Positions 46,642 through 58,896 are shown, numbered from the stretch's first letter. The stretch is DNA of 64,000 bases from Prauserella endophytica (GCF_005146945.1 NZ_SWMS01000026.1:1-64000); one strand, 5' to 3'. Numbers and translations: made by a program. The notes: a model not told the origin generated them from the letters alone.

Positions 46642-46694
46642 GGGAGCGAGGGAGCTTTACTCCCGTTTTCCGGAAGTGAAGCTCCCTCGCTCCC
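46642..46694. repeat. Long inverted repeat of a second family
   Basis: 20-bp arms GGGAGCGAGGGAGCTTTACT (46642-46661) and AGTGAAGCTCCCTCGCTCCC (46675-46694), one mismatch, 13-base loop. Differs from the GCAGTGAAGG family but shares AGTGAAG and the compact REP-like form. It lies ~60 bp upstream of the LuxR-type gene start, in a 444-bp intergenic region. Confidence 0.85.
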
Positions 46695-46974
46695 GCTTTG
46701 GGGAACCTGCTGCGGGTGGTCGCGAGCCGGTCGTCTTGCGCCGCCTGGCTCGGCCCGAGCACGCCCGGCGAGGGCCTCCTGGCCGCGATCATGGAGCGCG
46801 AGCGCGAGGCGGGCGCGCTCGGCAGGCAGCGCGTCGTCTTGCGGGCGCTGGTGTCCAACCGGTGCCCGCGGGTTCTACCGGTGCGGGCGACGAGCGGAAC
46901 GGTCACGCGCTCGGGCGCGCCCGGCGCACGCGCCTTCCCGTCCGTCTCGTGAACAGGACCCTCTAACGCTGAGC
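46695..46974. other. Non-coding gap, nothing recognised
   Basis: About 280 bp between the inverted repeat and the terminator hairpin. Short open frames exist on both strands (for example an 84-codon frame from 46698) but none resembles a protein, has a credible ribosome site or good third-position bias. Possibly decayed coding sequence. Confidence 0.6.
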
Positions 46975-47003
46975 GGCGGCCCGGCCGTCACGGCCGGGCC
47001 GCC
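46975..47003. terminator. Strong GC hairpin beyond the DUF4097 gene
   Basis: Perfect 13-bp stem GGCGGCCCGGCCG/CGGCCGGGCCGCC with loop TCA, 21 bp past the stop of the minus-strand DUF4097 gene. A GTTTCCT run follows on the plus side, so it is better as a plus-strand terminator, but the symmetric stem should also stop minus-strand transcription. Confidence 0.75.
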
Positions 47004-47023
47004 GTTTCCTCACCCCCGGCCGG

Positions 47024-47950
47024 TCAGCTGGCCGCCTTGGTGATCATGGCGTCGCCGGAGCCGGTGCGGGCGCGGATCGTCAGCGGTACCGCGCCCTCCG
47101 GCGGCGTGTCCGCCACGTCGAGCTCGCTCGACACCCGGCCCGCGCCCGAGGACAGGTCGATCTCGGCCGCGACCCCGCCGCGGACGCCGATGCGGACGTC
47201 GCCCGAGCCCGTGATCGCCTCGATCGAGCCCGCCGCCGCGTCGGCGACGGACAGGTCGCCGCTGCTGGTCCGGATCAGCACCTCGCCGGCCACCTCGCCG
47301 AGCCACACGTCGCCCGTCCCGGTGGCCAGCGTCGCGGGACCCGGCAGGGACCTCGCCTCGACGTCACCGCTGCCCGAGCGCAGCTGCAGTCCCGCGGGCA
47401 ACGGCCCGAGCTTCACCGCGCCGCTGCCCGTGCGCACGGTCGCCGCTCCCTCGGCGCCCTCCAGGTCCACCGCACCCGAGCCGGTGGAGACGTCGACCCG
47501 TCCCGCGGTGCCGGTCGCGGTCACGTTCGCGGTACCCGTGCGGACGTTCAGGTGCGAGCCCTCCGGCGCATGCACGGTCACCGCGAGCGGGGTGTTGCGC
47601 AGCGGCAGCGGTCTGGGCCCCTTCACCACGAGCCGGTTGCCGGTCTTCTCGATGCGGCTCTGCTCCACCGCGTCGCTCGGCGAGCCGGTGAGGTCGGCGC
47701 CGAACGCGCCTCCGAACTGGCCCCCGAAGCGCTCCCCGACCCAGCTCAGCAGGCTCGACACGCCCTCGGTCCACGGCGCCTGCGCGGACGGATCGTGCCG
47801 GATCTCGACGAGGACGTCGCCCTCCCCGAGGCGGACGTCCACGCGGCCCACCGTCACGTCGAGGTCCAGCTCCAGCGGGCCCTCGGCGTCGAACGTCTGG
47901 CTGCGCACCAGCTCCTCGGGCGCGTCCTGTGGTTGCTCGGTCATGGTCAT
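47024..47950 (-). CDS. DUF4097-family beta-strand repeat protein
   Basis: 308 aa, no signal peptide or transmembrane segment. Residues ~25-95 form a beta domain (LDLDVTVGRVDVRLGEGDVLVEIRHD). From ~125 to the end there are ~8 short repeats of the type VRTGSGAVKLGPL, LRSGSGDVEARSL, LATGTGDVWLGEV, IRTSSGDLSVADA, AITGSGDVRIGVR: a beta-solenoid built on (T/S)GSGDV. ATG overlaps the stop of the upstream RHH gene by 4 bp, so they are coexpressed. DUF4097 proteins are found with LiaF/PspC-like envelope sensors in other bacteria; function unknown. Confidence 0.85.
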   Translation of the reverse strand: MTMTEQPQDAPEELVRSQTFDAEGPLELDLDVTVGRVDVRLGEGDVLVEIRHDPSAQAPWTEGVSSLLSWVGERFGGQFGGAFGADLTGSPSDAVEQSRIEKTGNRLVVKGPRPLPLRNTPLAVTVHAPEGSHLNVRTGTANVTATGTAGRVDVSTGSGAVDLEGAEGAATVRTGSGAVKLGPLPAGLQLRSGSGDVEARSLPGPATLATGTGDVWLGEVAGEVLIRTSSGDLSVADAAAGSIEAITGSGDVRIGVRGGVAAEIDLSSGAGRVSSELDVADTPPEGAVPLTIRARTGSGDAMITKAAS

Positions 47951-48474
47951 CCCTCCACCCAGCCGTGGAGGTGGGACCGGCTACCGCCGCCGCGGTGCTT
48001 CGGCCCGGTCCACTGCTGGTGCTGGTGGGTGCCCTGCAGGGCACCCTGTACGGCCTGCGAGACGAACGTGTTGAGCGAGACCCCCTGCGCCGCGGCCGCT
48101 TGCTCGGCCTGCGACTTGATCTGCTCGAACAGCCGCAGCGTCATGCGGCTGATGTCCCCGGTGTCGGCGGACGGCGGCGTAGGTGGCGCCGGCGGGGGAG
48201 GTGGCGTGCCGGGGCCACGGGGCGACTCCGGCGCGGTCCCGGTGACGACCACGCGCACGTCGCGGCCGTCGAGCCGGACCTCCACCACCTGGTCCGGCAG
48301 GTTGGCCGTGACCTCGGCGGCGAGGTCGGCCAGTGCGTTCATCAGCGTCAGCCTCGCGGCGGGCTCCAGCGCCGCCGCCAGCACGGCCGCCGCGCGCTGC
48401 GTCTGTTCGTCGCCAGCGGAGGCCGCGGTGCTCAGGTCCTCCCGGAGGCGGTCGAGGTACGGCGTCAAATCCAT
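47947..48474 (-). CDS. Ribbon-helix-helix (HicB/Arc-like) DNA-binding protein
   Basis: 175 aa. N-terminal ~95 residues helical, then a Pro-rich linker (GTPPPPPAPPTPPS), then an RHH motif at ~111-145: RMTLRLFEQIKSQAEQAAAAQGVSLNTFVSQAVQGAL, the pattern of HicB/Arc/CopG proteins, and a short basic/His tail. It lacks a HicA toxin partner. ATG 48474 is six bases after CATAGT (leaderless), inside a row of TGAC-type repeats that are a natural binding site. Probably represses the RHH-DUF4097 operon. Confidence 0.75.
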   Translation of the reverse strand: MDLTPYLDRLREDLSTAASAGDEQTQRAAAVLAAALEPAARLTLMNALADLAAEVTANLPDQVVEVRLDGRDVRVVVTGTAPESPRGPGTPPPPPAPPTPPSADTGDISRMTLRLFEQIKSQAEQAAAAQGVSLNTFVSQAVQGALQGTHQHQQWTGPKHRGGGSRSHLHGWVEG

Positions 48475-48536
48475 GACACCACTATGACGCCACTTCTGAC
48501 ATCACGCAACTGTCGCCGTGGCGTCTGGTGACGTCA
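48474..48536. promoter_or_regulatory. Operator-like repeat array upstream of the RHH gene
   Basis: Plus-strand repeats TGACACCA (48474-48481), TGACGCCA (48485-48492), TGACATCA (48497-48504) and TGACGTCA (48529-48536), spaced 11, 12 and 32 bp, plus a reversed near-copy TGGCGTCT (48519-48526). They flank and cover the minus-strand -10 box CATAGT. RHH proteins often bind such short direct repeats about one helical turn apart, so autoregulation is likely. Confidence 0.6.
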
Positions 48537-48598
48537 ACCGGGATTGTCGGGCGCGGGAGATACGCTGCCCGCAGTCGCAGAGGTGGAGGGAGTCGGAC

Positions 48599-49351
48599 GT
48601 GGCCGAGACGGTGTCACCCACGGTGAGGTTGATCGCGAAGACGGAGTTCTTCCCGCCGGAGGACGTGCCGTGGTCGACGGACGCGGACGGCGGGCAGGCG
48701 CTCGCCGAATTCGCGGGCAGGGCGTGCTACCAGTCGTGGAAGAAGCCCAACCCGAAGACCGCGACCAACGCCGGGTACATCGACCACATCATCGAGGTCG
48801 GTCACCTCTCGGTGCTGGAACACGGTTCGGTGAGCTTCTACATCACCGGGATCTCGCGCTCGCTCACCCACGAGCTGATCCGGCACCGGCACTTCTCGTA
48901 CTCGCAGCTGTCGCAGCGCTACGTGCCCGAGCGCGACGCGGCCTTCGTGGAGCCCGACGTGATCGCCGAGGACCCGGAGCTGCACGAGAAGTTCGTCGCC
49001 GCCGCGCAGGCGAGCGTGGACGCCTACACCGAGCTGCTCGCCGGGCTCGAGCAGAAGTTCGCCGACGCGCCCAGCGCCACGCTGCGCCGCAAGCAGGCGC
49101 GCCAGGCCGCCCGCTCGGTGCTGCCCAACGCCACCGAGACGCGCATCGTCGTCACCGGCAACTACCGCGCCTGGCGGCACTTCATCGCCATGCGCGCCAC
49201 CGAGCACGCCGACGTCGAGATCCGCGCGCTCGCCGTGGAATGCCTGCGGCAGCTGCAGAAGGCGGCGGAAAACGTCTTCGCCGACTTCACGATCTCGACC
49301 CTGCCGGACGGCACCGAGGTCGCCTCGAGCCCGAAGGTCCTCGAGGGCTGA
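48599..49351 (+). CDS. thyX: FAD-dependent thymidylate synthase ThyX
   Basis: 250 aa from GTG 48599 behind GGAGGGA. Signature [13 protein letters not shown] at 95-107 (RHRxxSxxxxSxR), [12 protein letters not shown] and the C-terminal [22 protein letters not shown]. Makes dTMP from dUMP with methylene-THF and NADPH. Located upstream of dapA and rnj as in Mycobacterium. TACGCT at 48561-48566 is a probable -10. Confidence 0.96.
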   Translation: MAETVSPTVRLIAKTEFFPPEDVPWSTDADGGQALAEFAGRACYQSWKKPNPKTATNAGYIDHIIEVGHLSVLEHGSVSFYITGISRSLTHELIRHRHFSYSQLSQRYVPERDAAFVEPDVIAEDPELHEKFVAAAQASVDAYTELLAGLEQKFADAPSATLRRKQARQAARSVLPNATETRIVVTGNYRAWRHFIAMRATEHADVEIRALAVECLRQLQKAAENVFADFTISTLPDGTEVASSPKVLEG

Positions 49352-49354
49352 CGG

Positions 49355-49750
49355 GTGCGCCGTCTCGTGATCGACGTCCAGCCGGGCGAGTACGCCGTCG
49401 CCCGGCTGGACGCGACGGCGGCACTGCCGTCGCAGCTGCTCGACCCCATCGACGGCGAACTGGTCTCGCTCACCCGCACCGCCACCGAGCTGTCGGTGGT
49501 GTGCCCGGCCGCGGTCGCGCCCCAGGACGCCGAGGTGGAGGCGGACTGGCGGCTGCTGACCGTGCGCGGGCCGCTCGCGTTCACGCTCACCGGCATCATC
49601 GCCGCGCTCTCCAGTGAACTCGCCGCGGCCGGGGTCGCGCTGTTCAGCCTGTCCACCTTCGAAACCGACCACGTGCTCGTCAAGGCGCCGGACCTCGGCC
49701 GCGCCGTGATCGCGCTCAAAGCCGCAGGGCACGAGGTTCACGGAGTCTGA
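49355..49750 (+). CDS. ACT-domain (CASTOR-like) small protein
   Basis: 131 aa, three bases after the thyX stop. The first half is an uncommon ACT-like strand set; the second half (WRLLTVRGPLAFTLTGIIAALSSELAAAGVALFSLSTFETDHVLVK) is a clear ACT_7/CASTOR-type amino-acid-binding domain. Possibly an amino-acid sensor related to the nearby lysine pathway gene dapA; partner unknown. Confidence 0.82.
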   Translation: MRRLVIDVQPGEYAVARLDATAALPSQLLDPIDGELVSLTRTATELSVVCPAAVAPQDAEVEADWRLLTVRGPLAFTLTGIIAALSSELAAAGVALFSLSTFETDHVLVKAPDLGRAVIALKAAGHEVHGV

Positions 49751-49808
49751 CACCCCGTGATCGGCCGCCCGCTAACATCTGGGCGCACACGACGAGGGGA
49801 CACAAGCG

Positions 49809-51350
49809 GTGACCGACGAGCAGCTCCGGCAGATCCAGACCACGCAGGCGACCGCGGTGCCGCGCGTCATCGCCGGCCGGTACCGCCTGCTGAGCGAGCT
49901 GGGCCGCGGCGGGATGGGTGTCGTGCACCGCGCCGAGGACACCGTGATCGGCAGGCACGTCGCGATCAAGGAGCTGCGTCTGCCCGACGGCGCCGAGGAC
50001 GCCGGCGTCTTCCAGGAGCGGGTGCTGCGCGAGGTGCGCACCGGCGGGAAGCTCAACGACCCCGCCGTGGTCACGGTGTACGACGTGATCGGCGAGGGTG
50101 ACTCCACGTTCATCGTCATGGAGCTCGTCGAGGCGCCCACGCTGTCGGACGTGATCAGGTCACAGGGACCACTGCCGCCGCACCAGGTGGCCGCGATCGG
50201 CGACCAGGTGCTCTCGGCGCTGCAGGCCGCGCACACCGCCGGGATCGTCCACCGCGACGTCAAGCCGGGCAACATCATGGTCGGCGCGAACGGGCGCGTG
50301 AAGCTCACCGACTTCGGCATCGCGCAGGCCGTCGACGACCCCCGGCTCACCACCAGCGGCATGCTCGTCGGCTCGCCCGCGTTCATGGCCCCCGAGCGGG
50401 TCGCGGGCCGCGAGGCGCTGCCGGCCTCGGACCTGTGGTCGCTCGGCGCCTCGCTGTTCTTCGCTGTGGAGGGCTCGCTGCCCTTCGAACGCTCGACCAC
50501 GGCGGCGACCCTGCACGCGATCATGCACGACGTGCCGTTCCTGACCCACGCGCAGGGACCGCTCGCGTCGGCGATCATGGGCATGCTGATCTCCACGCCC
50601 GAGGCCCGCATCACCGCCGAACAGGCTCGCGGACTGCTGGGCATGGCCGCGCAGCAGCCCGGCTACGCGCCGTCGACCCCGCCCGGCGGGCAGCACACCG
50701 CGCTCTACCCGAACGGCGGCCAGCCGCCGACCATGATGGGCCCGCCAACGGCCTTCGCCCAGCAGCGGCCCCCGGTGCGCAAGGGCAAGCGCAAGGGTCT
50801 GCTCGTCGGCGGGACGGTGGCGGCCGTCGCCCTCCTCGCGGGCGGTTTCTTCCTCGGCAAGCCCGTGTGGAGCCCCTCGGTCGACGAGGCGATGGCGCCG
50901 ACCCTCACCTACGGCGAGGGCGGCGACATCGAGAGCTACTACTTCGACGGCAGCTCGTACTGGTGCGTGAACAGCCCGATCGGCGCCGGCCGCTCGATCA
51001 GCAGCCAGAACTGGGTGGACTGCGAGGACGAGGAGCACGACGCCCAGTTGTACGAGAGCTCGTATCCCGTGGGGCTCTCCGACGAGGAGGGCGCTGACGC
51101 GGCCGACTATCCCGGCCCCGAGCGGCTGAACGCGTTCGCCGAGGCCAAGTGCGCGGTGGCCTTCTACTCCAACCGCATCCGGCCGGAGGCACGGTCCTCC
51201 CTCAAGTACCAGGCGGTGGTTCCGTCCCGGGCCGAGTGGGCGAAGCCGCCGGAGGACAGCACCAGCGACCCGGTGCGCTACATCTACTGCTTCGTCGTCG
51301 GCGCGAACGACGGCCGGCTCAACGGTTATCAGACCAACCAGGTCAACTAG
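49809..51350 (+). CDS. Membrane serine/threonine protein kinase with Cys-containing ectodomain
   Basis: 513 aa. Kinase domain ~24-285: GRGGMGVVHRAED P-loop, K54, HRDVKPGN (HRD 148-150), DFG 168-170, and SPAFMAPER. Then a Gly/Pro linker, a basic stop and one transmembrane helix (~331-350). The extracellular ~160 residues have four cysteines (YWCVN, WVDCED, EAKCAV, YIYCFV), probably two disulfides, and no PASTA repeats. TAACAT at 49772-49777 is a likely -10 and GAGGGG a ribosome site. Substrates unknown. Confidence 0.9.
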   Translation: MTDEQLRQIQTTQATAVPRVIAGRYRLLSELGRGGMGVVHRAEDTVIGRHVAIKELRLPDGAEDAGVFQERVLREVRTGGKLNDPAVVTVYDVIGEGDSTFIVMELVEAPTLSDVIRSQGPLPPHQVAAIGDQVLSALQAAHTAGIVHRDVKPGNIMVGANGRVKLTDFGIAQAVDDPRLTTSGMLVGSPAFMAPERVAGREALPASDLWSLGASLFFAVEGSLPFERSTTAATLHAIMHDVPFLTHAQGPLASAIMGMLISTPEARITAEQARGLLGMAAQQPGYAPSTPPGGQHTALYPNGGQPPTMMGPPTAFAQQRPPVRKGKRKGLLVGGTVAAVALLAGGFFLGKPVWSPSVDEAMAPTLTYGEGGDIESYYFDGSSYWCVNSPIGAGRSISSQNWVDCEDEEHDAQLYESSYPVGLSDEEGADAADYPGPERLNAFAEAKCAVAFYSNRIRPEARSSLKYQAVVPSRAEWAKPPEDSTSDPVRYIYCFVVGANDGRLNGYQTNQVN

Positions 51351-51464
51351 ACCAGGAGGAATTCCCGTCCCGGACCGGTGAGACGGGCGATCCTCCGCCT
51401 GCCGTCGCGATCCGCGTCGCAGGGCCCTCGATCGGCGCGGTCGGCGCACTCACCGGGGGCCTGA

Positions 51465-54188
<2,724 letters not shown>

Positions 54189-54202
<14 letters not shown>

Positions 54203-54290
54203 CGGCGAGCAGCGCCAGCCCCACGGTCGCGAGCTGCACCAGCAGGGCGCGGCGGGCGCGGCGCTGCTCGGCACGGGTCGGATTGTTCAT
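54189..54290 (-). CDS. 33-residue basic membrane peptide
   Basis: Sequence begins MNNPTRAEQRRARRALL and continues with a hydrophobic stretch VQLATVGLALLAV, ending RRR. ATG 54290 follows GGAGGTCACC, one of the best ribosome sites in the window (GGAGGT, 4-base spacer), which is the main support. A positively charged N terminus, one short helix and a basic end suggest a small membrane protein. Upstream, 54317-54348, is a purine-rich minus-strand leader with near repeats of GGCAAGACA. Its stop lies within the rnj coding region. Function unknown. Confidence 0.6.
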
Positions 54291-54400
54291 GGTGACCTCC
54301 CCAGTCGGTCGTCGTCCTTGCCTGTCTTGCCTGTCCTGCCTTGCCTTGGAAGTCTCGCGGGCGCGGCCGGTTGCGCGCCTCCCTCGCGGGTGCCGCCGGG

Positions 54401-55381
54401 CTAGCTCTCGAGAGGGAGCGGCTCGCCCGCCGTGGGCTGCTGTTTGCCCGGCGAGGTGAGCTGCACCAGGAGCGCGCCACCGAGCAGCACGGCCGCGCCG
54501 AGCAGCTGGACCCAGGTCAGCGCCTCGTCCAGCAGCAGCCACGCCGCTGCGGTGGCCACGAGCGGCTCCACCAGCGCCAGCACGCTGGCAGCCGCGACCG
54601 GGAGGTGGCGTAGCGACGAGATGCCCGCGAGGTAGGCGAGCACGGTGGAGACCAGGGCCACCGCCAGCAGTAGCGCCCACACCGGGGGCCGCCACGGGCC
54701 CAGCTCGGCCGGGCTCGCCAGCACCGAGGCGGGCAGCGTCCACGGCGGCGAGACCACGCACACCGCGACGGCGCCGATGACCATGCCCCACGTGACCATG
54801 CCGAGCGGGTGGTGGTTGGCCACGCCGTGCTCGCCGAGCAGGAAGTAGGCCGCCGAGCACAGGGCCGCCCCCACGCCCGCGAGCAGGCCAATCGCGTCGA
54901 GCCGCAGGCCCTCGCCGACGCGGGCCACCATCGCCAGCCCCCCGAGCGCGAGCGCGATGCCGATCCACATCGGCCACGGCAGCCGCACCCTGCGCACGAA
55001 GCGCACCCACAGCGCCACCAGCACGGGCGAGCTGAACTCCAGCAGGATCGCGACGCCGATGGGGATGCGGGACGCGGAGATGAAGTAGAACAGCTGCACG
55101 CCCGCGACCCCGAGCAACCCGTACCCGAGCAGCAGCCGCCACTGGCCCTTCGGCACGCGCAGCAGGCTCGGCCGCACCAGCGCCACCCCCGCGAGCAGCA
55201 CCACCGCGGCCAGCCCGATCCGGGCGGTCGCCACCTGCTCGGGCGCGAGGCCCGCGAGCATCGCGGGCTTGCCGATCACCCCGGAGCTGCCGAAAGACAG
55301 CGAGGCCAGCAGGAGCAGTGCGGTCCCGCGGCCACGGCGGGCCACGAAGGTGGTGGAGCTGGCGGAGACATCGGCGGACAC
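54401..55381 (-). CDS. EamA/DMT-family transporter
   Basis: 326 aa with 10 predicted helices in two EamA repeats: LLLLASLSFGSSGVIGKPAMLAGLAPEQVATARIGLAAVVLL and the second starting IGLLAGVGAALCSAAYFLLGEHG. Drug/metabolite transporter type, exporting small metabolites or amino acids. GTG 55381 follows TAAGGT by six bases (leaderless type). Confidence 0.88.
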   Translation of the reverse strand: MSADVSASSTTFVARRGRGTALLLLASLSFGSSGVIGKPAMLAGLAPEQVATARIGLAAVVLLAGVALVRPSLLRVPKGQWRLLLGYGLLGVAGVQLFYFISASRIPIGVAILLEFSSPVLVALWVRFVRRVRLPWPMWIGIALALGGLAMVARVGEGLRLDAIGLLAGVGAALCSAAYFLLGEHGVANHHPLGMVTWGMVIGAVAVCVVSPPWTLPASVLASPAELGPWRPPVWALLLAVALVSTVLAYLAGISSLRHLPVAAASVLALVEPLVATAAAWLLLDEALTWVQLLGAAVLLGGALLVQLTSPGKQQPTAGEPLPLES

Positions 55382-55422
55382 ACCCGGACCTTAAGACGGG
55401 GAACCGACAGATTTCGCCTGGT

Positions 55423-56256
55423 TTACGGCGTCGGTGACGGCCGCCACGGGCTGCGGGTGTCGGTGGGCCGCGTGGGGTCGAAGAACCGCGGGACGTCCGG
55501 CTCGTCCCGGCGCAGGGGGACGAGACCGTCGGTGATGGCGCGCATGATGGCCGCGTGCGCCTTCACGGCGTCGCCCGGCCTGCTCGCCGCGAACTCCGAG
55601 AGGTCGACGGGAGCGCCGAAGTGGACCTTGAACGTCGGCCTGCGCAGCGGCGAGGTGAGGCCCGAGCGCAGCAGCGGCAGCACGTCGGCGACGCCCTCGA
55701 CCCGCTCCGTTCCCCAGTAGACCGCCTCGTGGGCGCCCCACTGGGAGATCGGCACCACGGGCACGCCGGAGGCCAGCGCGAGCCGCGCGGCACCGGTCTT
55801 GCCCCGCTCCGGCCACAACCCGGCGTCGTGGCTGATGCGGCCCTCGGGGTAGACGATGATCGGCGCGCGCGTGGTGCGCATCGCCTCGACGGCGTGGGCG
55901 AACTGCTCCACCGCCGACGCCGAACCCCGGTCGACCCGCAGGTGACCGCTCGCCTTGAGCGCGGGGCCGAGCACCGGCGCGTCCAGCAGCCCGCCCGCGA
56001 GCAGGAACCGAGGGGCGACGCCGATGCGCCTGCACGCCGCCATGAGCACGAACGCGTCGAAGACGCCGATGTGATTGGCCGCCATGAGCAGCGGCCTGCC
56101 GCGCAGGGAGCGGGGCACGGCACCGGTCACGCGCAGCTTGCCGGCCAGCCGGACCACGCGCTGGTCGATCGCGAGCATCGCCCGCCAGATCGCCGGCGTC
56201 GCGCCGTCCCGGTCGGGGCGTGTCGTCGTGTTCTCCTCGGGGTGCAGGGCCACCAT
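55423..56256 (-). CDS. Lysophospholipid acyltransferase (PlsC family)
   Basis: 277 aa. Acyltransferase motif NHIGVFD (HX4D), motif III YPEGRISHDAG and motif IV VPVVPISQWGAHEA. Transfers acyl groups to glycerol-phosphate backbones in phospholipid or glycolipid synthesis, probably at the inner membrane face. ATG 56256 follows CATCCT by seven bases. Divergent from ftsK. Confidence 0.88.
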   Translation of the reverse strand: MVALHPEENTTTRPDRDGATPAIWRAMLAIDQRVVRLAGKLRVTGAVPRSLRGRPLLMAANHIGVFDAFVLMAACRRIGVAPRFLLAGGLLDAPVLGPALKASGHLRVDRGSASAVEQFAHAVEAMRTTRAPIIVYPEGRISHDAGLWPERGKTGAARLALASGVPVVPISQWGAHEAVYWGTERVEGVADVLPLLRSGLTSPLRRPTFKVHFGAPVDLSEFAASRPGDAVKAHAAIMRAITDGLVPLRRDEPDVPRFFDPTRPTDTRSPWRPSPTP

Positions 56257-56373
56257 GGGGTGAAGGATGTCACGGGTGTGACACGTGGTTGCGAGCGCCT
56301 CTCACCGGAAATGTTTCGCGGGTGGCGTGAGTGGCACATGTGATTGCCGTGGCGTGGCGGTTACCGTAGAGAC

Positions 56374-58881
56374 ATGGCGAGCGGGTCGGTGACAAAGGGG
56401 AGAAGCACCGCACGTGGCGGCAGCAGAGGCAAGGCGCCCGCGAAGGGCGCGAGCCGGTCGCGGCCGTCGTCCTCGTCGCGCTCGCGCCCCTCGGTCCGCA
56501 AGCCGCCGCCCCGCAAGAGCAGAGGCTCGTCCGGTGGCGCGTTCGCCAAGACCGTCCGGGGCGGCTGGAACCTGCTCGCCAAGGGCATCGGCGGCCTCGC
56601 CCGCGCGGTCGGCCGCACCCGCGAGCTGGAACCCGAGCACCGCAGGGACGGACTCGCGCTCGGCCTGATCGCGCTCGGTCTCGTCACCGCCGTCGGCGTC
56701 TTCTGGCGCGCGGCGGGTCCGATCGGCGAATGGGTCACCGTCGGCATGCGCAGCGTCTTCGGCGCCGGTGCCGTCGCGGTCCCGCTGGCGCTCGTGGTGT
56801 CCGCCGTCGCGCTGATGCGCTCCGAGGCGAAACCGGAGACCAGGCCGCGAATGGTCGTCGGCACGCTGTTGGTGACCCTGTCGATCCTCGGCCTGCTGCA
56901 CCTGTTCAACGCCCGCCCGCAGGAGCACGGCGACCAGATGTACGCGGGCGGCTGGCTCGGCTGGTTCTCCGGAGACCTACTGGCCCGCGGCGTGACGATC
57001 TGGGTGGCCGTGCCGCTGCTGATCCTCACGCTGGCGTTCGGCGTGCTCGTGTTCACCGCGACGCCGGTGCGCGAGATCCCGCGCCGCCTCCGCGAGTGGG
57101 GTGTCGACCCCGCCGACCTCGAAGAGGAGGAGAACCAGCGGCAGGCCCGGCACGATCCGGTGGCCGAGGCCGACCCCGCGTCGGTGCGGCTGCGCAAGCC
57201 CTCCCGGCGCCGCCAGGCCAGCGCGGACACCAGCGCCGAGGACCCGAGCCTGTTCGACGACCTGACCGCCTCGCCCGTCCCGGACCCCGCGCCGAAGCCC
57301 AAGGCGGCCGAGGTGCCGGAGCGCAAGCCCCGGAGCAAGCCCGAGCAGCCCGCGCTCGCCGTGACCCGCGCCGTCGAGGGCGACTACACGCTGCCCTCGC
57401 CGGAGCTGCTGACGCTCGGCGAGGCCCCGAAGGCCCGCAGCAAGGCCAACGACGCCATGATCGAGGCGATCACGGGCGTGCTCGAGCAGTTCAATGTGGA
57501 CGCTCAGGTCACCGGGTTCACCCGTGGCCCCACGGTGACCCGCTACGAGGTGGAGCTCGGCCCCGGCGTCAAGGTCGAGAAGATCACCGCGCTCACCAAG
57601 AACATCGCCTACGCCGTCGCGACCGACAACGTGCGCCTGCTCGCGCCGATCCCCGGCAAGTCGGCCGTCGGCATCGAGGTGCCCAACTCCGACCGCGAGA
57701 TGGTGCGCCTCGGCGATGTGCTGCGCTCGGCCAAGGCCGCCAAGGACAACCACCCGATGGTGATCGGCCTCGGCAAGGACATCGAGGGACACTTCGTCAC
57801 CGCGAACCTGACCAAGATGCCGCACCTGCTCGTGGCGGGCTCCACCGGCTCCGGTAAGTCGAGCTTCGTCAACTCCATGCTGGTGTCGCTGCTCGCGCGG
57901 GCGACGCCGGAGGAGTGCCGGATGATCCTGATCGACCCGAAGATGGTCGAGCTGACGCCGTACGAGGGCATCCCGCACCTCATCACGCCCATCATCACGC
58001 AGCCGAAGAAGGCCGCCGCCGCGCTTGCCTGGCTCGTGGAGGAGATGGAGCAGCGCTACCAGGACATGCAGGCCAACCGGGTGCGCCACATCGACGACTT
58101 CAACAAGAAGGTGCGCTCCGGCGAGATCACCGCTCCGCCCGGCAGCGAGCGCGAGTACCGGCCCTACCCCTACATCATGGCGATCGTCGACGAGCTCGCC
58201 GACCTCATGATGACCGCGCCGCGTGACGTCGAGGACGCGATCGTGCGCATCACGCAGAAGGCCCGTGCCGCGGGGATCCACCTCGTGCTCGCCACCCAGC
58301 GGCCGTCGGTGGACGTCGTCACCGGCCTCATCAAGACCAACGTACCGTCGCGGCTGGCGTTCGCCACGTCGTCGCTCACCGACTCGCGCGTCATCCTCGA
58401 CCAGCCGGGCGCCGAGAAGCTCATCGGCATGGGCGACGCGCTGTACCTGCCGATGGGCGCGGGCAAGCCGACCCGCGTGCAGGGCTCGTTCGTCAGCGAC
58501 GAGGAGATCGCGGCGATCGTCAACTTCACCAAGGAGCAGGCTGAGCCCGAGTACACCGACGGTGTCACCGCGGCGAAGGCAGGCGAGAAGAAGGAGATCG
58601 ACGCCGACATCGGCGACGACCTCGACGTGCTGCTGCAGGCCGCCGAGCTCGTGGTCACCTCGCAGTTCGGGTCCACCTCGATGCTGCAGCGCAAGCTGCG
58701 CGTCGGCTTCGCCAAGGCGGGCAGGCTCATGGACCTGCTGGAGACCCGGGGAGTGGTGGGCCCGTCGGAGGGGTCGAAGGCGCGCGACGTGCTGGTCAAG
58801 CCCGAGGACCTGCCCGGAACGCTGGCCCTCATCCGAGGCGGCGACCCCGGCCCCGCCGACGACGACGAGGACCTGGACTAG
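56374..58881 (+). CDS. ftsK: DNA translocase FtsK
   Basis: 835 aa from ATG 56374, with TACCGT (56362-56367) six bases upstream. A basic N terminus, about four transmembrane helices (~95-235), a charged linker, and the motor: alpha domain ([24 protein letters not shown]), Walker [13 protein letters not shown], Walker [14 protein letters not shown], and gamma winged-helix [35 protein letters not shown], which reads KOPS-like sites. Pumps chromosome ends across the closing septum. Size matches mycobacterial/actinobacterial FtsK. Confidence 0.97.
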   Translation: MASGSVTKGRSTARGGSRGKAPAKGASRSRPSSSSRSRPSVRKPPPRKSRGSSGGAFAKTVRGGWNLLAKGIGGLARAVGRTRELEPEHRRDGLALGLIALGLVTAVGVFWRAAGPIGEWVTVGMRSVFGAGAVAVPLALVVSAVALMRSEAKPETRPRMVVGTLLVTLSILGLLHLFNARPQEHGDQMYAGGWLGWFSGDLLARGVTIWVAVPLLILTLAFGVLVFTATPVREIPRRLREWGVDPADLEEEENQRQARHDPVAEADPASVRLRKPSRRRQASADTSAEDPSLFDDLTASPVPDPAPKPKAAEVPERKPRSKPEQPALAVTRAVEGDYTLPSPELLTLGEAPKARSKANDAMIEAITGVLEQFNVDAQVTGFTRGPTVTRYEVELGPGVKVEKITALTKNIAYAVATDNVRLLAPIPGKSAVGIEVPNSDREMVRLGDVLRSAKAAKDNHPMVIGLGKDIEGHFVTANLTKMPHLLVAGSTGSGKSSFVNSMLVSLLARATPEECRMILIDPKMVELTPYEGIPHLITPIITQPKKAAAALAWLVEEMEQRYQDMQANRVRHIDDFNKKVRSGEITAPPGSEREYRPYPYIMAIVDELADLMMTAPRDVEDAIVRITQKARAAGIHLVLATQRPSVDVVTGLIKTNVPSRLAFATSSLTDSRVILDQPGAEKLIGMGDALYLPMGAGKPTRVQGSFVSDEEIAAIVNFTKEQAEPEYTDGVTAAKAGEKKEIDADIGDDLDVLLQAAELVVTSQFGSTSMLQRKLRVGFAKAGRLMDLLETRGVVGPSEGSKARDVLVKPEDLPGTLALIRGGDPGPADDDEDLD

Positions 58882-58896
58882 CCAGAGTGCCCATCT

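Noticed and set aside
46698-46952. 84-codon plus-strand frame after the inverted repeat
   Set aside because: No ribosome site, no recognisable domain and poor third-position GC bias; treated as non-coding.
47947-48474. HicBA toxin-antitoxin system
   Set aside because: Only a HicB/Arc-like RHH domain is present. There is no HicA-type small toxin on either side, and the partner is a DUF4097 protein.
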